Positions 1 to 10,966 of a stretch of DNA of 64,000 bases are shown piece by piece. The position numbers and the translations under genes were made by a program. The notes under the pieces are model-generated. The model searched no databases. It saw nothing but the letters and a program-made list of their open reading frames with translations, and had not been told where the DNA came from. Position 1 is the stretch's first letter. Every line of letters begins with the position of its first letter. The DNA comes from Fragilariopsis cylindrus CCMP1102 (Eukaryota; Bacillariophyta; Bacillariophyceae; Bacillariales; Bacillariaceae), in contig FMBT01000373.1 of the NCBI GenBank assembly GCA_900095095.1, forward strand, positions 124,001 through 188,000, written 5' to 3'.

Positions 1-457
1 CAATTGAAACCAACAAAGATGGATCAGATAAGGAAGGTACATAAAATCGTAATGCTGCATCATCGGCACTACCAAGCCAAACTCCAACAATGTCTTTGTT
101 ATTATTATCATTATTCTTCTTGTTGTTGTTGTTGTTGATGTTGGATGCTTCGTCGTTGTTGTTGCTTGGGCAATTATCACCACCATCACTATTTCTACTA
201 AGTGGTTCTTTTTTCCATCTTGCCACACAAGGACAGAGTGGACGAAAGTCTAACAAGGCAGAGGAATAATGATGATGTTCTTGCTGCTGCTGGTCGTTTT
301 CGTTTTTATCTTCCTCGCAATGATCATCATTTTCGTCTTTATCAGAACGACATGACAACAATCGGGAGGTAAATCGATCTGGTCGTCGTAAAATCAATCG
401 AGCCTTGGATTTTTGCTTTAAGTTTTTACTATTGTTCATTTTTTTCCTCTCCTCGTT

Positions 458-501
<44 letters not shown>

Positions 502-1318
502 TATTATTATTACTTGTGTCACTGTGAATAGTACTACTAAGACCCCCCCTGGTTAATTCTGATTGCGACTTTCGGTGATAACTACTACCAACAAGACCAC
601 TATTTGGCAACGAAGCGAGAGAAGCTGTAGATGGATTACGACGATGCTGCTGCTGCTGCTGCTGGCTGATGCCGCTTTGGCGACGACGATGTTGCTGTTG
701 TTGTGGTTGATTTGTTGATCCTTCGATAGTATTCATATTCGACATAACTGATATATTATCATCTTTATCATCGATGATAACTGGACCACCAGATGGCCGA
801 TGTAGATTCATATTATTTGGGGATGACAATAATAAGTCCTGACATTTAAATTGATTTTCTTCGATGAGTGCAGGATCGATAAAGGTCATAGCTTCGATAC
901 GGTGGTGAACGGTAGTGGTTGCCGTCGAGTCGGAAGATGCTGATAGTTGATTGGATTCTATTCTATCGGTATGTATGCATTCTTTTTCCTCTTCCATTTT
1001 ATTTTGTTCTTTCTCCTCCTCTTCCCCATCCCAATATGCGTATCCTACACATGTCAAGTGAGCAGAATCGCGTGGTACAGAACGGCAGGATATTTTGACA
1101 CCATCATTCTTATTATTCTTATTTGCCGTGCTGCTAGTAATACCAACACCTAAGATGTGATTTTCTGTAGCAAATTGTATTGTTTCAGTTGTGTCATTCC
1201 CCCCAGGTGATGCAACATCATCATCATCGATCGTCGTCGTGTTATTACTTCTTCCGCCACACGAATAACACGTCGTTGGCGTGGTGAAGGGCGATGTAAA
1301 TATCTCTTTAAATTCCAT
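1..1318 (-). CDS. Asn/Gln-rich hypothetical protein, partial (3' end beyond window)
   Basis: A minus-strand frame is open without a stop from an ATG at 1316-1318 to the left edge, at least 439 codons; the next in-frame stop upstream is at 1367-1369, so this ATG is the natural start. Composition is low-complexity: an Asn run of more than 10 residues encoded by AAT repeats (about 430-510), Gln runs and acidic patches. Between them are conserved-looking islands, for example a CysGly-rich start, RPLCPCVARWK (about 185-245) and VGVWLGSADDAALRFYVP (about 35-90). The last island looks like a beta-propeller blade, but I could not assign a family. The neighbour to the right diverges, leaving about 490-550 bp for a shared promoter. 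Confidence is high that it is coding and low for function. Confidence 0.75.
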
Positions 1319-1867
1319 GATTGTTTTGTTTGTTCGCAAGCCGTGTGCGGTACGTATATCATCAATCTATGTATTTGTTCCTTTCGTTCATTACTAGAGA
1401 TTATTTTGCTTCCAATACCATTTAATTATTCTCTACTCTAGCAGTCAGTAATAACTGGTACTTGCTGTAATGTATTCTTATGATCTCTCTCCTATTATTG
1501 ATTTCCTATCTAGCAAGTATTCCTTGGCGGGTTATGTCAAGATCTTCGAATCTATTATTTTAATATATGACGATGATGTGATGTGACTTGGTCTAGCCTA
1601 CTAAGTTGTGTTTTTTCGACACGGTGCTATTCTAGCGACTCGACTCACTCGACTCATGTCCCGCGCGCGAAAATCAAAATGAGATGGGTAGTCGTAATAA
1701 CGTGATTGCAACCTCTAACGTCTATTTACAGAGTTTCGAAGGTTCTTACCGAACAGTTATTTGTATCATCATCGCAATATACTGTACATCATTTACAACA
1801 TTGGATGCTCTTTGCCATTGGCGTAAAACGTAAAATACAACGTCAGCAAAAGAAAAAGAAAAGAAAA

Positions 1868-2161
1868 ATGGATACTACTAGTTTGAAAGATACAATATTG
1901 AATTATCGAAATAAATTTAAACGATTAGGTCGTACATATCATATTTTGATTGGAAGTCAATTATTTTTTGCTTTAGCAGCGTTTCGATATCATAGACATC
2001 AAAATAATTTAATTGAAAAAGAAAAAAATAATAATAATTCAAGCGTAGTGCCTATTAAAACAAATTTAATCATTACAGAATCAGGATCAGAATTGGTGTC
2101 GATATCGTCGGCACAACAACAGCAAAAGGAAGCAACAGCAACAGCAAAAATAAGAAAATAA
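1868..2161 (+). CDS. small hypothetical protein, possible single-pass membrane protein
   Basis: An ORF of 97 codons from an ATG with an A-rich, Kozak-like context. The same frame is open further upstream, with another ATG at 1805 that would give 118 residues. The N-terminus has a basic segment followed by a short hydrophobic stretch (HILIGSQLFFALAAF, about residues 24-38) that could be a membrane anchor. The C-terminus is Asn, Ser and Gln rich. It ends 87 bp before the next gene on the same strand. I recognise no family; it could also be an upstream leader or a chance ORF, although AT-rich third positions resemble neighbouring genes. Confidence 0.4.
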   Translation: MDTTSLKDTILNYRNKFKRLGRTYHILIGSQLFFALAAFRYHRHQNNLIEKEKNNNNSSVVPIKTNLIITESGSELVSISSAQQQQKEATATAKIRK

Positions 2162-2248
2162 AATCCAAGTAACAAACAAAGGTGGTGACGATAAAACAGT
2201 AGTATACCCAGAGAACTAGCTAGTAGGTGTAGGCAACGTACAAACATT

Positions 2249-3172
2249 ATGACTAGTACTCGACGTAGTACACTTTTTGTATTATCCCCATTTTTTTATG
2301 CCACTCTTATATTCGGTATTCTATATTGTTATGTTACGTTACAGCGGGTACCTATATGGATTACGGAACAACAACAAAAACAACAACAACAACAGCATAT
2401 TCTACTATTGACAACAACATCAACAAAGACAATTATACAATCTGACTCGATAGAGATATCCGAGCACGACAAATTAATATTCGACAACAGCAAAAACAAA
2501 AACAACAACCACAACAACAACAGCAATAATAAGAACAATACCATTAACGAAACACCCGTATGTCCAACACGTCCACCTATATGGCCAAATTCTTTAATTA
2601 TTACACAAAGACGTATCCCCGATATGGATTCAAAAGTTAGTCCAGCAATAACTATAACATATTATGATTATAAGTATGGTGGTAATTTAGTTCAAATTTA
2701 TTCTGAGGATAATGATAATGACGATATTATGGATATGAATAATGCGTTATGGGATTTAGAATTAAATACAGGTCAATCCTATTACTTTACACCCTCTAAA
2801 CAAATATGCACACCAATACAATTTTCTGTTGGTATCCTTCGACCAGATTTTTTACAAGATACTGCAACTATATCATTAGGACCATCATCTTCTTCCCGTA
2901 ATGATAATAATAATAATAAATTAGTATGTGGATATACGAAAGCTAATTTTATTGATTACTATATTGATCCAATAACAAATATACCAGATTCATGGTATTT
3001 TCATACAATGAAAGCTACATTTCAAGTATTAAATTATACAACAACAACAACAACTACTACTAATAATAATACATCCAATAGTAATAATAATAACCTCTTC
3101 AGCAACAACGACAGCCAATCAACGGCATTAATTGATCCATCATTGTTTATTCCACCTAAATATTGCTTCTAA
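2249..3172 (+). CDS. At4g14100-like / ependymin-related secretory protein
   Basis: A 307-residue protein with an N-terminal hydrophobic segment (about residues 10-30), probably a signal anchor, then a Gln/Asn/Thr-rich linker to about residue 100. The rest matches the eukaryotic family of Arabidopsis At4g14100. Landmarks in order are YYDYKYGGNLVQIY, LWDLELNTGQSYYFTP, CTPIQFSVGILRPDFL, CGYTKANFIDYY, WYFHTMKATFQV and a terminal PPKYCF. Plant members are loosely annotated as glycosyltransferase-like and the fold resembles ependymin; the biochemical role is unknown. Conserved cysteines and NxT/S sites fit a secretory-pathway lumenal domain. An Asn/Thr-run insertion lies near the C-terminus. The family assignment rests on motif order recalled from plant homologues. 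Confidence 0.75.
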   Translation: MTSTRRSTLFVLSPFFYATLIFGILYCYVTLQRVPIWITEQQQKQQQQQHILLLTTTSTKTIIQSDSIEISEHDKLIFDNSKNKNNNHNNNSNNKNNTINETPVCPTRPPIWPNSLIITQRRIPDMDSKVSPAITITYYDYKYGGNLVQIYSEDNDNDDIMDMNNALWDLELNTGQSYYFTPSKQICTPIQFSVGILRPDFLQDTATISLGPSSSSRNDNNNNKLVCGYTKANFIDYYIDPITNIPDSWYFHTMKATFQVLNYTTTTTTTTNNNTSNSNNNNLFSNNDSQSTALIDPSLFIPPKYCF

Positions 3173-3232
3173 AAAGACGAAAATCTAAAATTAAATCAAT
3201 CCTATAGAACAATATCATCTATATTTATTTAC

Positions 3233-4185
3233 TTACTTCTTGAGCATGAATACATGGTATCGTAATGGATGAATAATATTATCATCCATCATTTCAATAG
3301 AATTTGGATCGATATTCCAATTATATGAATTTTTCTTTGGCAGCTTTATACCAAAACTTCCTACTTACTTCACCCCAATTATCCTAGCGTAGCGCAATAT
3401 TCATTATGATCAACGATTGATGTTTGTATTATCAAGACGACAAATACAGCAACAGCAACGAGAGTACTTAGTTAGTTAGATGTTTCTTATGTTACAGTAG
3501 ACAAATGTAGTTAAAAAATTCATTTAATTTGTCTTTACTACTCACCTGGTCATCACAATATGGAACCGACACTTGTTCAATAATGACAGGAACTCTCGGC
3601 TTTGCAATACGTGCCATTTCTGCTACCCATTTTTCCATACCAATCGCGTTGTTTTTGGACTAGAAGTTTCCATAATTTTTGTCCCATCCAATCATTTTCT
3701 TCTTATCCTTTAGTTAGGCTTTTATATATATATCTGTCAATCGTTCCCAATCATCGGTATCTTCAATATCTAATGGACCCTGCCTGTTGTGGTGATATAT
3801 ATCCAGTATAGACCAAATCAAATGCATTATTTGATAGTACATGACTTATATCCGTAGAATCGCTAGTACAAAAAATTCCTTGTAGGAATAACACCGTCAC
3901 TTAATACCACTTCATTTGCCTTTTCTACTGATTCTATTACATATTCATCCCCATACACAACCAACTCACTTATATCATGATTATCTTTTTTTCTAATGTC
4001 ATATATAAATTTAATCCAATACCGCATGCAGATCCATATATTGCCATCCCTTATTTTAAATATTGTGGATTATTTTTTGATTTGAATGGAATTATTTTCT
4101 TTTTTGTTTGTGTATAACTTTGTCCCCATCCATCAAAATCTTGTTTACGGAATATTCTTAAAAATTCTTCTAATAATAATCATAT
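3233..4185 (-). pseudogene. decayed SAM-dependent methyltransferase-like gene
   Basis: Minus-strand translation gives ordered fragments of one protein in shifting frames: DFDGWGQSYTQTKKK (about 4140-4090), AIYGSACGIGLNLYMTLE (about 4050-3990), LVVYGDEYVIESVEKANE, DLVYTGYISP, DWMGQKLWKLL, WVAEMARIAKPRVPVIIEQVS (about 3620-3555) and NIDPNSIEMMDDNI to RYHVFMLKK with a stop at 3233-3235. The order matches a diatom class I methyltransferase-like family with a Gly-rich motif I. A GTGAGT donor near 3548 and an AG near 3390 suggest one surviving intron. At least four frame changes and an in-frame stop after the first fragment break it, several beside A or T runs. Either a pseudogene or a badly indel-affected locus; no intact ORF over 70 codons remains. 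Confidence 0.7.
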
Positions 4186-4594
4186 AATATTATATTATAA
4201 TACAATATAATATAATAATTGATGTTTAATTTATTTTCTGGTCCCCCCCTTTAATTTGACTAATAACCTTTAAAAGGGGGTGCGAGGATATTCAACATTG
4301 AGTCATTTAATTTTTACATTCCGTCCAACCTTACGACGAAGCGACAAAAGCAGTCATAGCATTTTGAATAAATTTAAAATTGTCTATCAATACCGGTAAT
4401 AGTACAAAGTAATACAAGCCATACTGTATTCGATAGTGGAGACAGTGTGACAACATATTGTATTCATTACGATACACTACTCATTTTACAGAAGAAGTAG
4501 ACAACATTATTAATAAAGGGGGCAAGAGTTATCAAGTTTTTCGTTGGAATAGTAGTAACTTAGTACACCGTGCGTAATAAGAATAATAAATAAG
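4186..4594. other. intergenic AT-rich stretch
   Basis: No gene seen. The left part is strongly AT-rich with ATA/TAT self-complementary tracts (about 4180-4240). The rest is the presumed promoter and 5' leader of the syntaxin gene. Confidence 0.5.
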
Positions 4595-6010
4595 ATGGCA
4601 AGTCGTGATTTAACAAATGCGTATTTCGATCGAAGGACGAATGCATTAAAACGAAGAATAGCAACCGGTAATGACAAGAATACTGATCAAAGCAATCGCT
4701 TAACAGCTGGTGGAAGTAGTAGAGACGATGATGGCGATGGACATTCCTTGATGCTGATGGAGGTGAGTAGTATATTTTTAGTTATTGTATATAGAGCGAA
4801 ACGAAGAAAAGAAAAAAAAGAAGCACTCATTTGTCAGGTTTATAACGAATAGAAAAAAAGAAAAACAATCAATCAAGAAGCGTAGGCAAAAATTGAATTA
4901 GCGTTCATTAAAAACTTTAAAAAGAAATTCATCTATGCAACTGCCTGCATTGCATATTCTCACTGTATTTTTATTTCGTTTCATTTTTTAATTCTTTGCA
5001 AATCCTAAAAATAAAATCTCGTTCGTTCGTTCGTTGATCCGATGATGCATTATTATTTTAATCAAACAAATCCAAATCGCAAAACAAACAACATGATAAT
5101 AAAATCACAACAACGATAATGTTATCAACATTAAAAATCATGTTATCAATAACAAACAATCAAACAAACAATCAAACAAACAATCAAACAGGAGGGTAGT
5201 GATGGTATTCAAATGACAAACCTTAACAACAACAATACAAAACAAAAACAACCAACGTGGGTGGTGGATGTCGATCAGGTGAAATTAATATTACAAGATA
5301 TACGACGACTGATGGAAGATTTACGTTCGTTACATGCATCTCGTGTTGGATCTGTGTTTGGTAAAGATTTAGATGATATGGAAATACGGATTGAAACTAT
5401 GACACGTGACGTGACTGATAAATTCCGTAGAGCGGAACGTATATTAAAGCAGGTCGGTACCGCCACACGTCGTGCGGGTGGGGAGGAGGCGGCGATTGGT
5501 GCCAATATTCAACGTAGTTTAGCAAAGCAATTACAAGAATTGAGTGTGGACTTTCGACAATCACAACGTAAATACTTAGCAGAAGTTCGTGCTCAAAAAA
5601 GTGGATTCGATATAACGGGTGCCACGTCGAATGATCACTTTGCAGGGATTGATTTATCCACAGAGGAGGGTGGATTCTTTACCACACAACAGGTACAGGT
5701 CGTCGATGACTTACAGGAAGCAATTGGATCGCGTGATCAGGAAATATCGAAAATTGCACAATCTATAGAAGAACTTGGTACAATATTTAAGGAATTAGCT
5801 GTCCTTGTTATTGATCAAGGTACGATATTAGATCGAATTGATTATAATATGGAAGCTGTAGTAGAAAGTACCAAAACGGGGGTTACACAATTAGAACGTG
5901 CAGAAAAGGCACAAAAGAATGCAAGACCGATGAAATGTATCTTTTGTTTAGTCATTACAATATTCATTTTATTAGTTATACTAGTCCTTAAACAAAAATA
6001 TTTGAAGTAA
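4595..6010 (+). CDS. STX16/TLG2-like: Qa-SNARE, syntaxin-16/Tlg2 type (spliced)
   Basis: Two exons: 4595-4762 and 5192-6010, joined in phase 0 across a 429-nt intron with a GTGAGT donor and an ACAG acceptor, giving 328 residues. The N-terminus (MASRDLTNAYFDRR) resembles the STX16/Tlg2 N-peptide that binds Vps45. The Habc region opens with PTWVVDVDQVKLILQDIR, as in syntaxin-16. The SNARE helix (about residues 235-295) ends in VIDQGTILDRIDYNMEAV, carrying the central Gln of a Qa-SNARE. A basic/Cys patch precedes a C-terminal membrane anchor (about residues 303-323). Expected role: trans-Golgi/endosome fusion. The intron contains a repeated CAAACAAT tract just before the acceptor. Confidence 0.92.
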
Positions 6011-6293
6011 AGAAGTTAATTGTTATATATACATCAATAATAATAGTAACAAATAATATAAGAAATACTAAAATATAATAGTTGGTAGCTCCATATAGAT
6101 AATTGTGTAATTTTGATCTATGACGAACGAAAACAATGTTAAAAACCGATTCGTGAGTTCACTTCTTTGACTTCTTTGAAGAATAGATCCATTCAACCTG
6201 TTCTTTCCTCCAATGCCATAACCCTTTCGCGTTTGTACTATTGGTTGATTTCAAAAGCTTCAGAATCTTTTAGATAATCTCTAGTGCAGTTGT

Positions 6294-8057
6294 CTATCTA
6301 ATCTTCACAACTTCATCAAACAGCAATGCATCGTCACTGCCAAAATGTTTCGCCATTCCGGCCCAAATAGGACGTCCCCATCCCGTGACAGGATCCCACC
6401 CATCCTCAGTCGATGGGAATCCAGTGTCGCATGAAGTCTTTGTATTTCCCGTCTTCACGCTTTCGTATGCTTCACCAGGAAACTGTTCGTTCACTTGCCA
6501 GAGACGTGGTGCAAGAAATCCCAATGGTGGAAGTCCTGCATTTAGACGATGATCCATGATCAAGCTCCATATCCCCGCAGTCGTTGGACACGATTGCGAG
6601 GTGCCCCAATTGGCAACTGCGGAGATATCTGGGTATGCTCTTCCTAACGAATCGAAGGCCGTGTTGGGGATTGGGAAGCCATTTTGTCCTTTATGTGCGT
6701 TCAAGTAGTCGGAGACGGTCCTTTGTTGATGATAAGGTCGTGCAAATTGCCAAGAAAATCCACCACCGCTTCCTGACCACGCCTCTGGTTTCTTGGGATT
6801 TCGTTGGTCTAAATTTTTATCCCAATCCGTGCCTCCAACTGAAATCACGTAGGGAGAAGCTGTTGGAAAGACTGGCATATTCAATCTACAGGATACCTCG
6901 TTCAATACTATGGCAATGTTGGTATTACCTTTAAAAGGTTGAAAAGAAAAGTGCGAACCACCATCACCACTGCTAGCAAATACGGACACACCTCGTGCAC
7001 CAAGAATTTTGAAACCGGCAGAGATACGATCCACTTGCTTTTCACTCAAATACATACAAACTTGACGTTGCTGCTGCAAAAAGTCGTTGCAGTCGGTATT
7101 TGTGATTCCTTGTTTTGCTGCTTCTTCGCACAACAAGTTACAAGAAAATGCACCAAGACTTCCTAAAGACATGGACAAGACTTGTGGCAGCTCGTCTCGT
7201 GTCGATAATTGCGTGACGAAATCTAAGAGAGCTTGTCCGAATCCCTTACCTTCCTCGGTAGAGGCTGATGTGTTGGTATTTGAAACAAGTGTACGTACGT
7301 TTAAACCGAACGAAGAAATCATCATTGTGTCGAGATTTCCTTCATTAAAGTTATCACCACCCTGCTCTCCATGATAAGTCGTGTCGTAGACCACACGGGA
7401 TAGATTTAAGAGTGGTACGTCAGAAGTCTTGAGATGTTCAAGCTGCGATGAATCGAACCCGAATGTACCGGGACCCCAAACCATTTGCAAGGTTGTGTCG
7501 TTGGTGGCAATCAAATCTGCAGGAATACCATACGTGCTTTTTTGTGCAGAAGGACAGTATGGTCCATTCAATAGTGCGGTCAGGTTCTTTTGGTGCCGAT
7601 ATTGGTGGTCAATATTGACTGTAGATTTTAGTAATTTTTCGTCTCTACGCAATAGAAAATCGATGTTCAAAGATGATGGGCATGTTGGAATAGTGGCGTT
7701 GTTGTTGGAGAAGGTGATCCGTTCATCAAACATGGCAGTGACAATATCACCCAGTGGACCGATGGTGGTGAACGTTGCTCCTAAACCTTTGAGCCAGGTG
7801 ATGACGGCGTCATGTGTTGCTTTGGGGGGAGATATAATGTCACGTACTTCGTTCAGCGACAAATGTTGCAGGTACAATTCGTCCTTTGGATCTGCAATCT
7901 GCCAAAATCTACGTTCTAGAAGCGCCTCGTTTTCATGTGGGAGACCCAAAACTAGTTCGAAGGAAGTCACTTTATGCTGTGCAAGTAGTAGTGCCGAGAA
8001 GGTAAATATGATGCAATACATGAAAAGTGACATATTCGGAGTTTTGAAACGATTCAT
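6294..8057 (-). CDS. sedolisin-type serine-carboxyl peptidase (S53, tripeptidyl-peptidase-like)
   Basis: A single-exon protein of 587 residues. I chose the ATG at 8055-8057; the frame continues upstream only to a TTG. A hydrophobic segment (SLFMYCIIFTFSALLLA) is a signal peptide. The pro-kumamolisin activation domain follows (LGLPHENEALLERRFW to GDIVTAMFDERI). The catalytic domain shows the acidic pair in NEGNLDTMM (Glu and Asp four residues apart), the oxyanion Asp region SSGDGGSHF, ISVGGTDWDK and the nucleophile segment NWGTSQSCPTTAG. A C-terminal Asp/Gly-rich segment (DGWDPVTGWGRP) matches the family's calcium site. Active-site residues look complete, so the enzyme is probably active in an acidic lysosome/vacuole or outside the cell. 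Length is typical of the family. Confidence 0.92.
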   Translation of the reverse strand: MNRFKTPNMSLFMYCIIFTFSALLLAQHKVTSFELVLGLPHENEALLERRFWQIADPKDELYLQHLSLNEVRDIISPPKATHDAVITWLKGLGATFTTIGPLGDIVTAMFDERITFSNNNATIPTCPSSLNIDFLLRRDEKLLKSTVNIDHQYRHQKNLTALLNGPYCPSAQKSTYGIPADLIATNDTTLQMVWGPGTFGFDSSQLEHLKTSDVPLLNLSRVVYDTTYHGEQGGDNFNEGNLDTMMISSFGLNVRTLVSNTNTSASTEEGKGFGQALLDFVTQLSTRDELPQVLSMSLGSLGAFSCNLLCEEAAKQGITNTDCNDFLQQQRQVCMYLSEKQVDRISAGFKILGARGVSVFASSGDGGSHFSFQPFKGNTNIAIVLNEVSCRLNMPVFPTASPYVISVGGTDWDKNLDQRNPKKPEAWSGSGGGFSWQFARPYHQQRTVSDYLNAHKGQNGFPIPNTAFDSLGRAYPDISAVANWGTSQSCPTTAGIWSLIMDHRLNAGLPPLGFLAPRLWQVNEQFPGEAYESVKTGNTKTSCDTGFPSTEDGWDPVTGWGRPIWAGMAKHFGSDDALLFDEVVKIR

Positions 8058-8775
8058 CGTCTCGAAATCAGTAATGCTGGCAGACGATTTCAATTTATGT
8101 ATGTGATGAAACTTCGTAGGAGATAAATTTCATGCTGGTACCGGGCCAGTAACGTTACATGTTGCTCTCAATCTGTAGAGGCAACAACAGTTTCGTGTCG
8201 AATGTTGTTCTTATATAATGCCGAAGAGAAGAAATACAGGTACGTACAATAATGTAGGAATTTTCCTCTACATAAAATATTGAATTTTAATCTCAAAAAT
8301 TATTTTGGTCGCGCATACCTAACTTACTACGGTATGGGAGGTCTTGTTAAGTAATATATATGATCACTCCTCTCGAATGTTTTCGAAGAAAATTCGAAAT
8401 TCAACTAAAAGCTGTTCCAACATCTGCTGTACAAAGTACAAAGGAGATGGTGTTCTGCTATCTTCTATCTAAATTGAGCTTAGTACAGCACACTGCATTG
8501 TATTACTAGTCTGATGTTGAGGTTAAAAGCTCAATTCTGAGCCTATCCCACATTGTAAGCACTTTAAATTGTTAGAAATAATAAATTCCACTTATAGCAG
8601 TAATACAGAAATACAACTAAGCTTAATTATTAAAGCTGTTAACTATCATCCAAATTTCATATATTTGCTTTCGCAATTATCCTACAATTGTACTATACTT
8701 TCGTTAGTGATTTCGGATAAATAAGATTAATTTAGTAGCGTTAGAAAAAATGCAAAGATCAAGTATAGTAGGTGT
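8058..8775. promoter_or_regulatory. intergenic region upstream of the sedolisin gene
   Basis: About 700 bp between the sedolisin start and the ArgC stop, both genes on the minus strand. It is AT-rich with no supported ORF. It should contain the sedolisin promoter and the ArgC 3' region; no specific element was recognised. Confidence 0.4.
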
Positions 8776-10272
8776 TTAAACCAAACCGATGGTTTCGTCC
8801 AAACCTAGTGCAATGTTCAGATTTTGTACAGCGGCGCCACTTGCACCCTTGCCAAGATTGTCAAGTCTGGCACACAAAACAACTTGCTCTGCTTCATCAT
8901 TGGGAAAGACGAATAATTCCATCTTGTTTGTATTGACAAGAGTATCAGGTCTCAAGAATGCTCCCCGTTCAAGTAATCCAGCCTCCTTTACATTTGCTTC
9001 TCCAAGAGGCATTACTGAGACAAAATTACTTCCCTCGTAGTGTTTAGAAAGAGTTTCATGGATTTTTTCACCATTACATCCCTTTGAAAGCCATTCGTAG
9101 TGGAGCGGTACCGAAACAACCATACCCTGGGCAAATGTAGAGATTTGGGGTTGGAAGATAGGTTTGCGATTTAACAGAGAATACTTACCCATTTCGGGTA
9201 AATGCTTGTGTTCGAGTGAATATCCGTAGCCAGCCCATGGTTCGTTGTCCTGTTCGTCGTCTTCGAATAATTCCATCATCGCCTTACCACCACCTGAGTA
9301 ACCTGATATAGCGTTGACTGTGAGTGGTGTGCCTTCCTTTAACATACCGGCGTCAACAAGCGGACGGGTCAATCCAATAAATCCGGTAGGATAACAACCT
9401 GGGTTAGAGATCCGCTTGCTTTTACTCAATTTTTCTCGTTGTTCCTTTGATAATTCTATTATAACAATACGCGAAAATTAATCAATGTGATCAAATAATG
9501 GAATACAGATAAAGAAATTCAAATTGCATTTAGAGTCGTAATCATGTGGTGTGTGGCCAAGTTTTGGAATAGTAACGCGAGAAATGAATCGAATTACACC
9601 AAGTGAAAATAATAAATATTTGTTTAGTTTCACGAAGATTATTTTTTTCATCAAGGCAAAGATATAGTAGCATTATTTGTGTTCTACTTACCAGGAAATC
9701 CGTATGCCCAATCATCGTCGACCCGATAGGCAGTAGATGCATCGATAATTACGGTTCTGTCGTTGTCGGATTCGACAAATCCAGCAGCTTCTATCGATGC
9801 AGCATCCGGAAGGCCTTTTGATTTATGATATTTTTTATATTATATTATAATCAGTACAAACAATTGGAATGGGAAACAAACAAACAAAAAAGCGGTCGTC
9901 AGCGAGCTATACATTATCCATCACATAACAGTGGCATCTGAGCCGTCATCTCCGACGACGTCGCCGCGTCATGTATATTGATTACGGTTACGTACATAAA
10001 ATAACAACATCAGCTTCATTGATATATTTTTTCCTCGTATCTTCATCTTTTCTTAACTCAGAAGGAGGAGAAATAATTTCAAGATCATCTCGTGCCTCGA
10101 TTCTTCCTCGTACTTGTAGTCCCGTCGTACCAGTCTCGCCGTCGATAAATACCTTGTACTTTGCAGCAAAAAGACTTGTCGTCGTCGAAGACGATCGTAG
10201 GTTTGATGAAGGAGCAAATCCCAATGTACTTGGGGCACAACATAGCAGGATTGCGGCAATAGAAAGTTTCAT
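8776..10272 (-). CDS. argC: N-acetyl-gamma-glutamyl-phosphate reductase, plastid-targeted (spliced)
   Basis: Three exons: 10272-9996, 9814-9692 and 9455-8776, giving 359 residues; both introns are phase 1 and GT-AG (181 and 236 nt). The junctions restore VVILC-LPDAAS and YGFPE-LSKEQR. The N-terminus is a signal peptide with a diatom-type cleavage motif, TLG|FAPSS, implying plastid import. The enzyme body starts with [18 protein letters not shown] (NADP-binding, short type-2 AGPR) and has the catalytic cysteine in [10 protein letters not shown] and the downstream GYSGGGK. It reduces N-acetylglutamyl phosphate to the semialdehyde in arginine/ornithine synthesis. The start is the ATG at 10270-10272; an upstream in-frame ATG at 10332 would hide the signal peptide. 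Confidence 0.95.
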
Positions 10273-10966
10273 TTTTTCGGGTATGGTATGCAATTGTAGA
10301 ATTTTCGTTTTGTTCTTTTTGTGTCGATGCAAGTTTTATGATTTGTGGATTTGTGTCGAAGCAAGTTTGTTTATGAGCGAACAATGATCTTATCGGGCGA
10401 GGTTTGTTTTAAAAAATCAGTGCCAGAATTTATGCAGGTAATAATGATGGCAGTACGTGAATGAGCATGTGACAGTATTTTCATAGGAGCGTGCGTAGGA
10501 AGCAAGAAGAAGATCGAGAGAGTGCGTGGGAAGTTTAGTAGGGTGCAATTTCACTGAAAATAAGATCTGAAATGACGTGTGTCATCAATCGTGAATACTG
10601 TAATGATCGTAAATATCTAGTACTAAATTAGCTCTTATCATGCCATATATTTTACTGTATTGTAGTACAGTACAAAACTATACCTAAAGTTGGTACTTGA
10701 ACAGCTCGAGATGTAAATCAGAGCTAAAATGCAGTAATGATTTCAAATTTGTTATAGATCCTTGTACTTGTGTTCGAACAGGTAAGGTGAAATGAAAATT
10801 GGTTGTGCGATGGCATCATCCGAGAAATATCCTTTTGAAAGTAATCAATGGGATTATTATTTTTTATTCTATTGTTGTATTGTATTGAATATTAATCAGT
10901 TTTTATTTTCCATTGATTCGACGCATTATGATCCTTTACATCAGCTCGCTAGTATTCTATAACACA
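10273..10966. promoter_or_regulatory. intergenic region upstream of argC
   Basis: About 690 bp between argC (minus) and the 3' end of the next minus-strand gene. No supported ORF; presumed argC promoter near 10273-10600. A T/A-rich tract at about 10850-10900 probably belongs to the 3' end of the next gene. Confidence 0.4.

Noticed and set aside
7429-8106. Plus-strand ORF of 225 codons antisense to the sedolisin gene
   Set aside because: It is the shadow of a strongly supported protease on the other strand.
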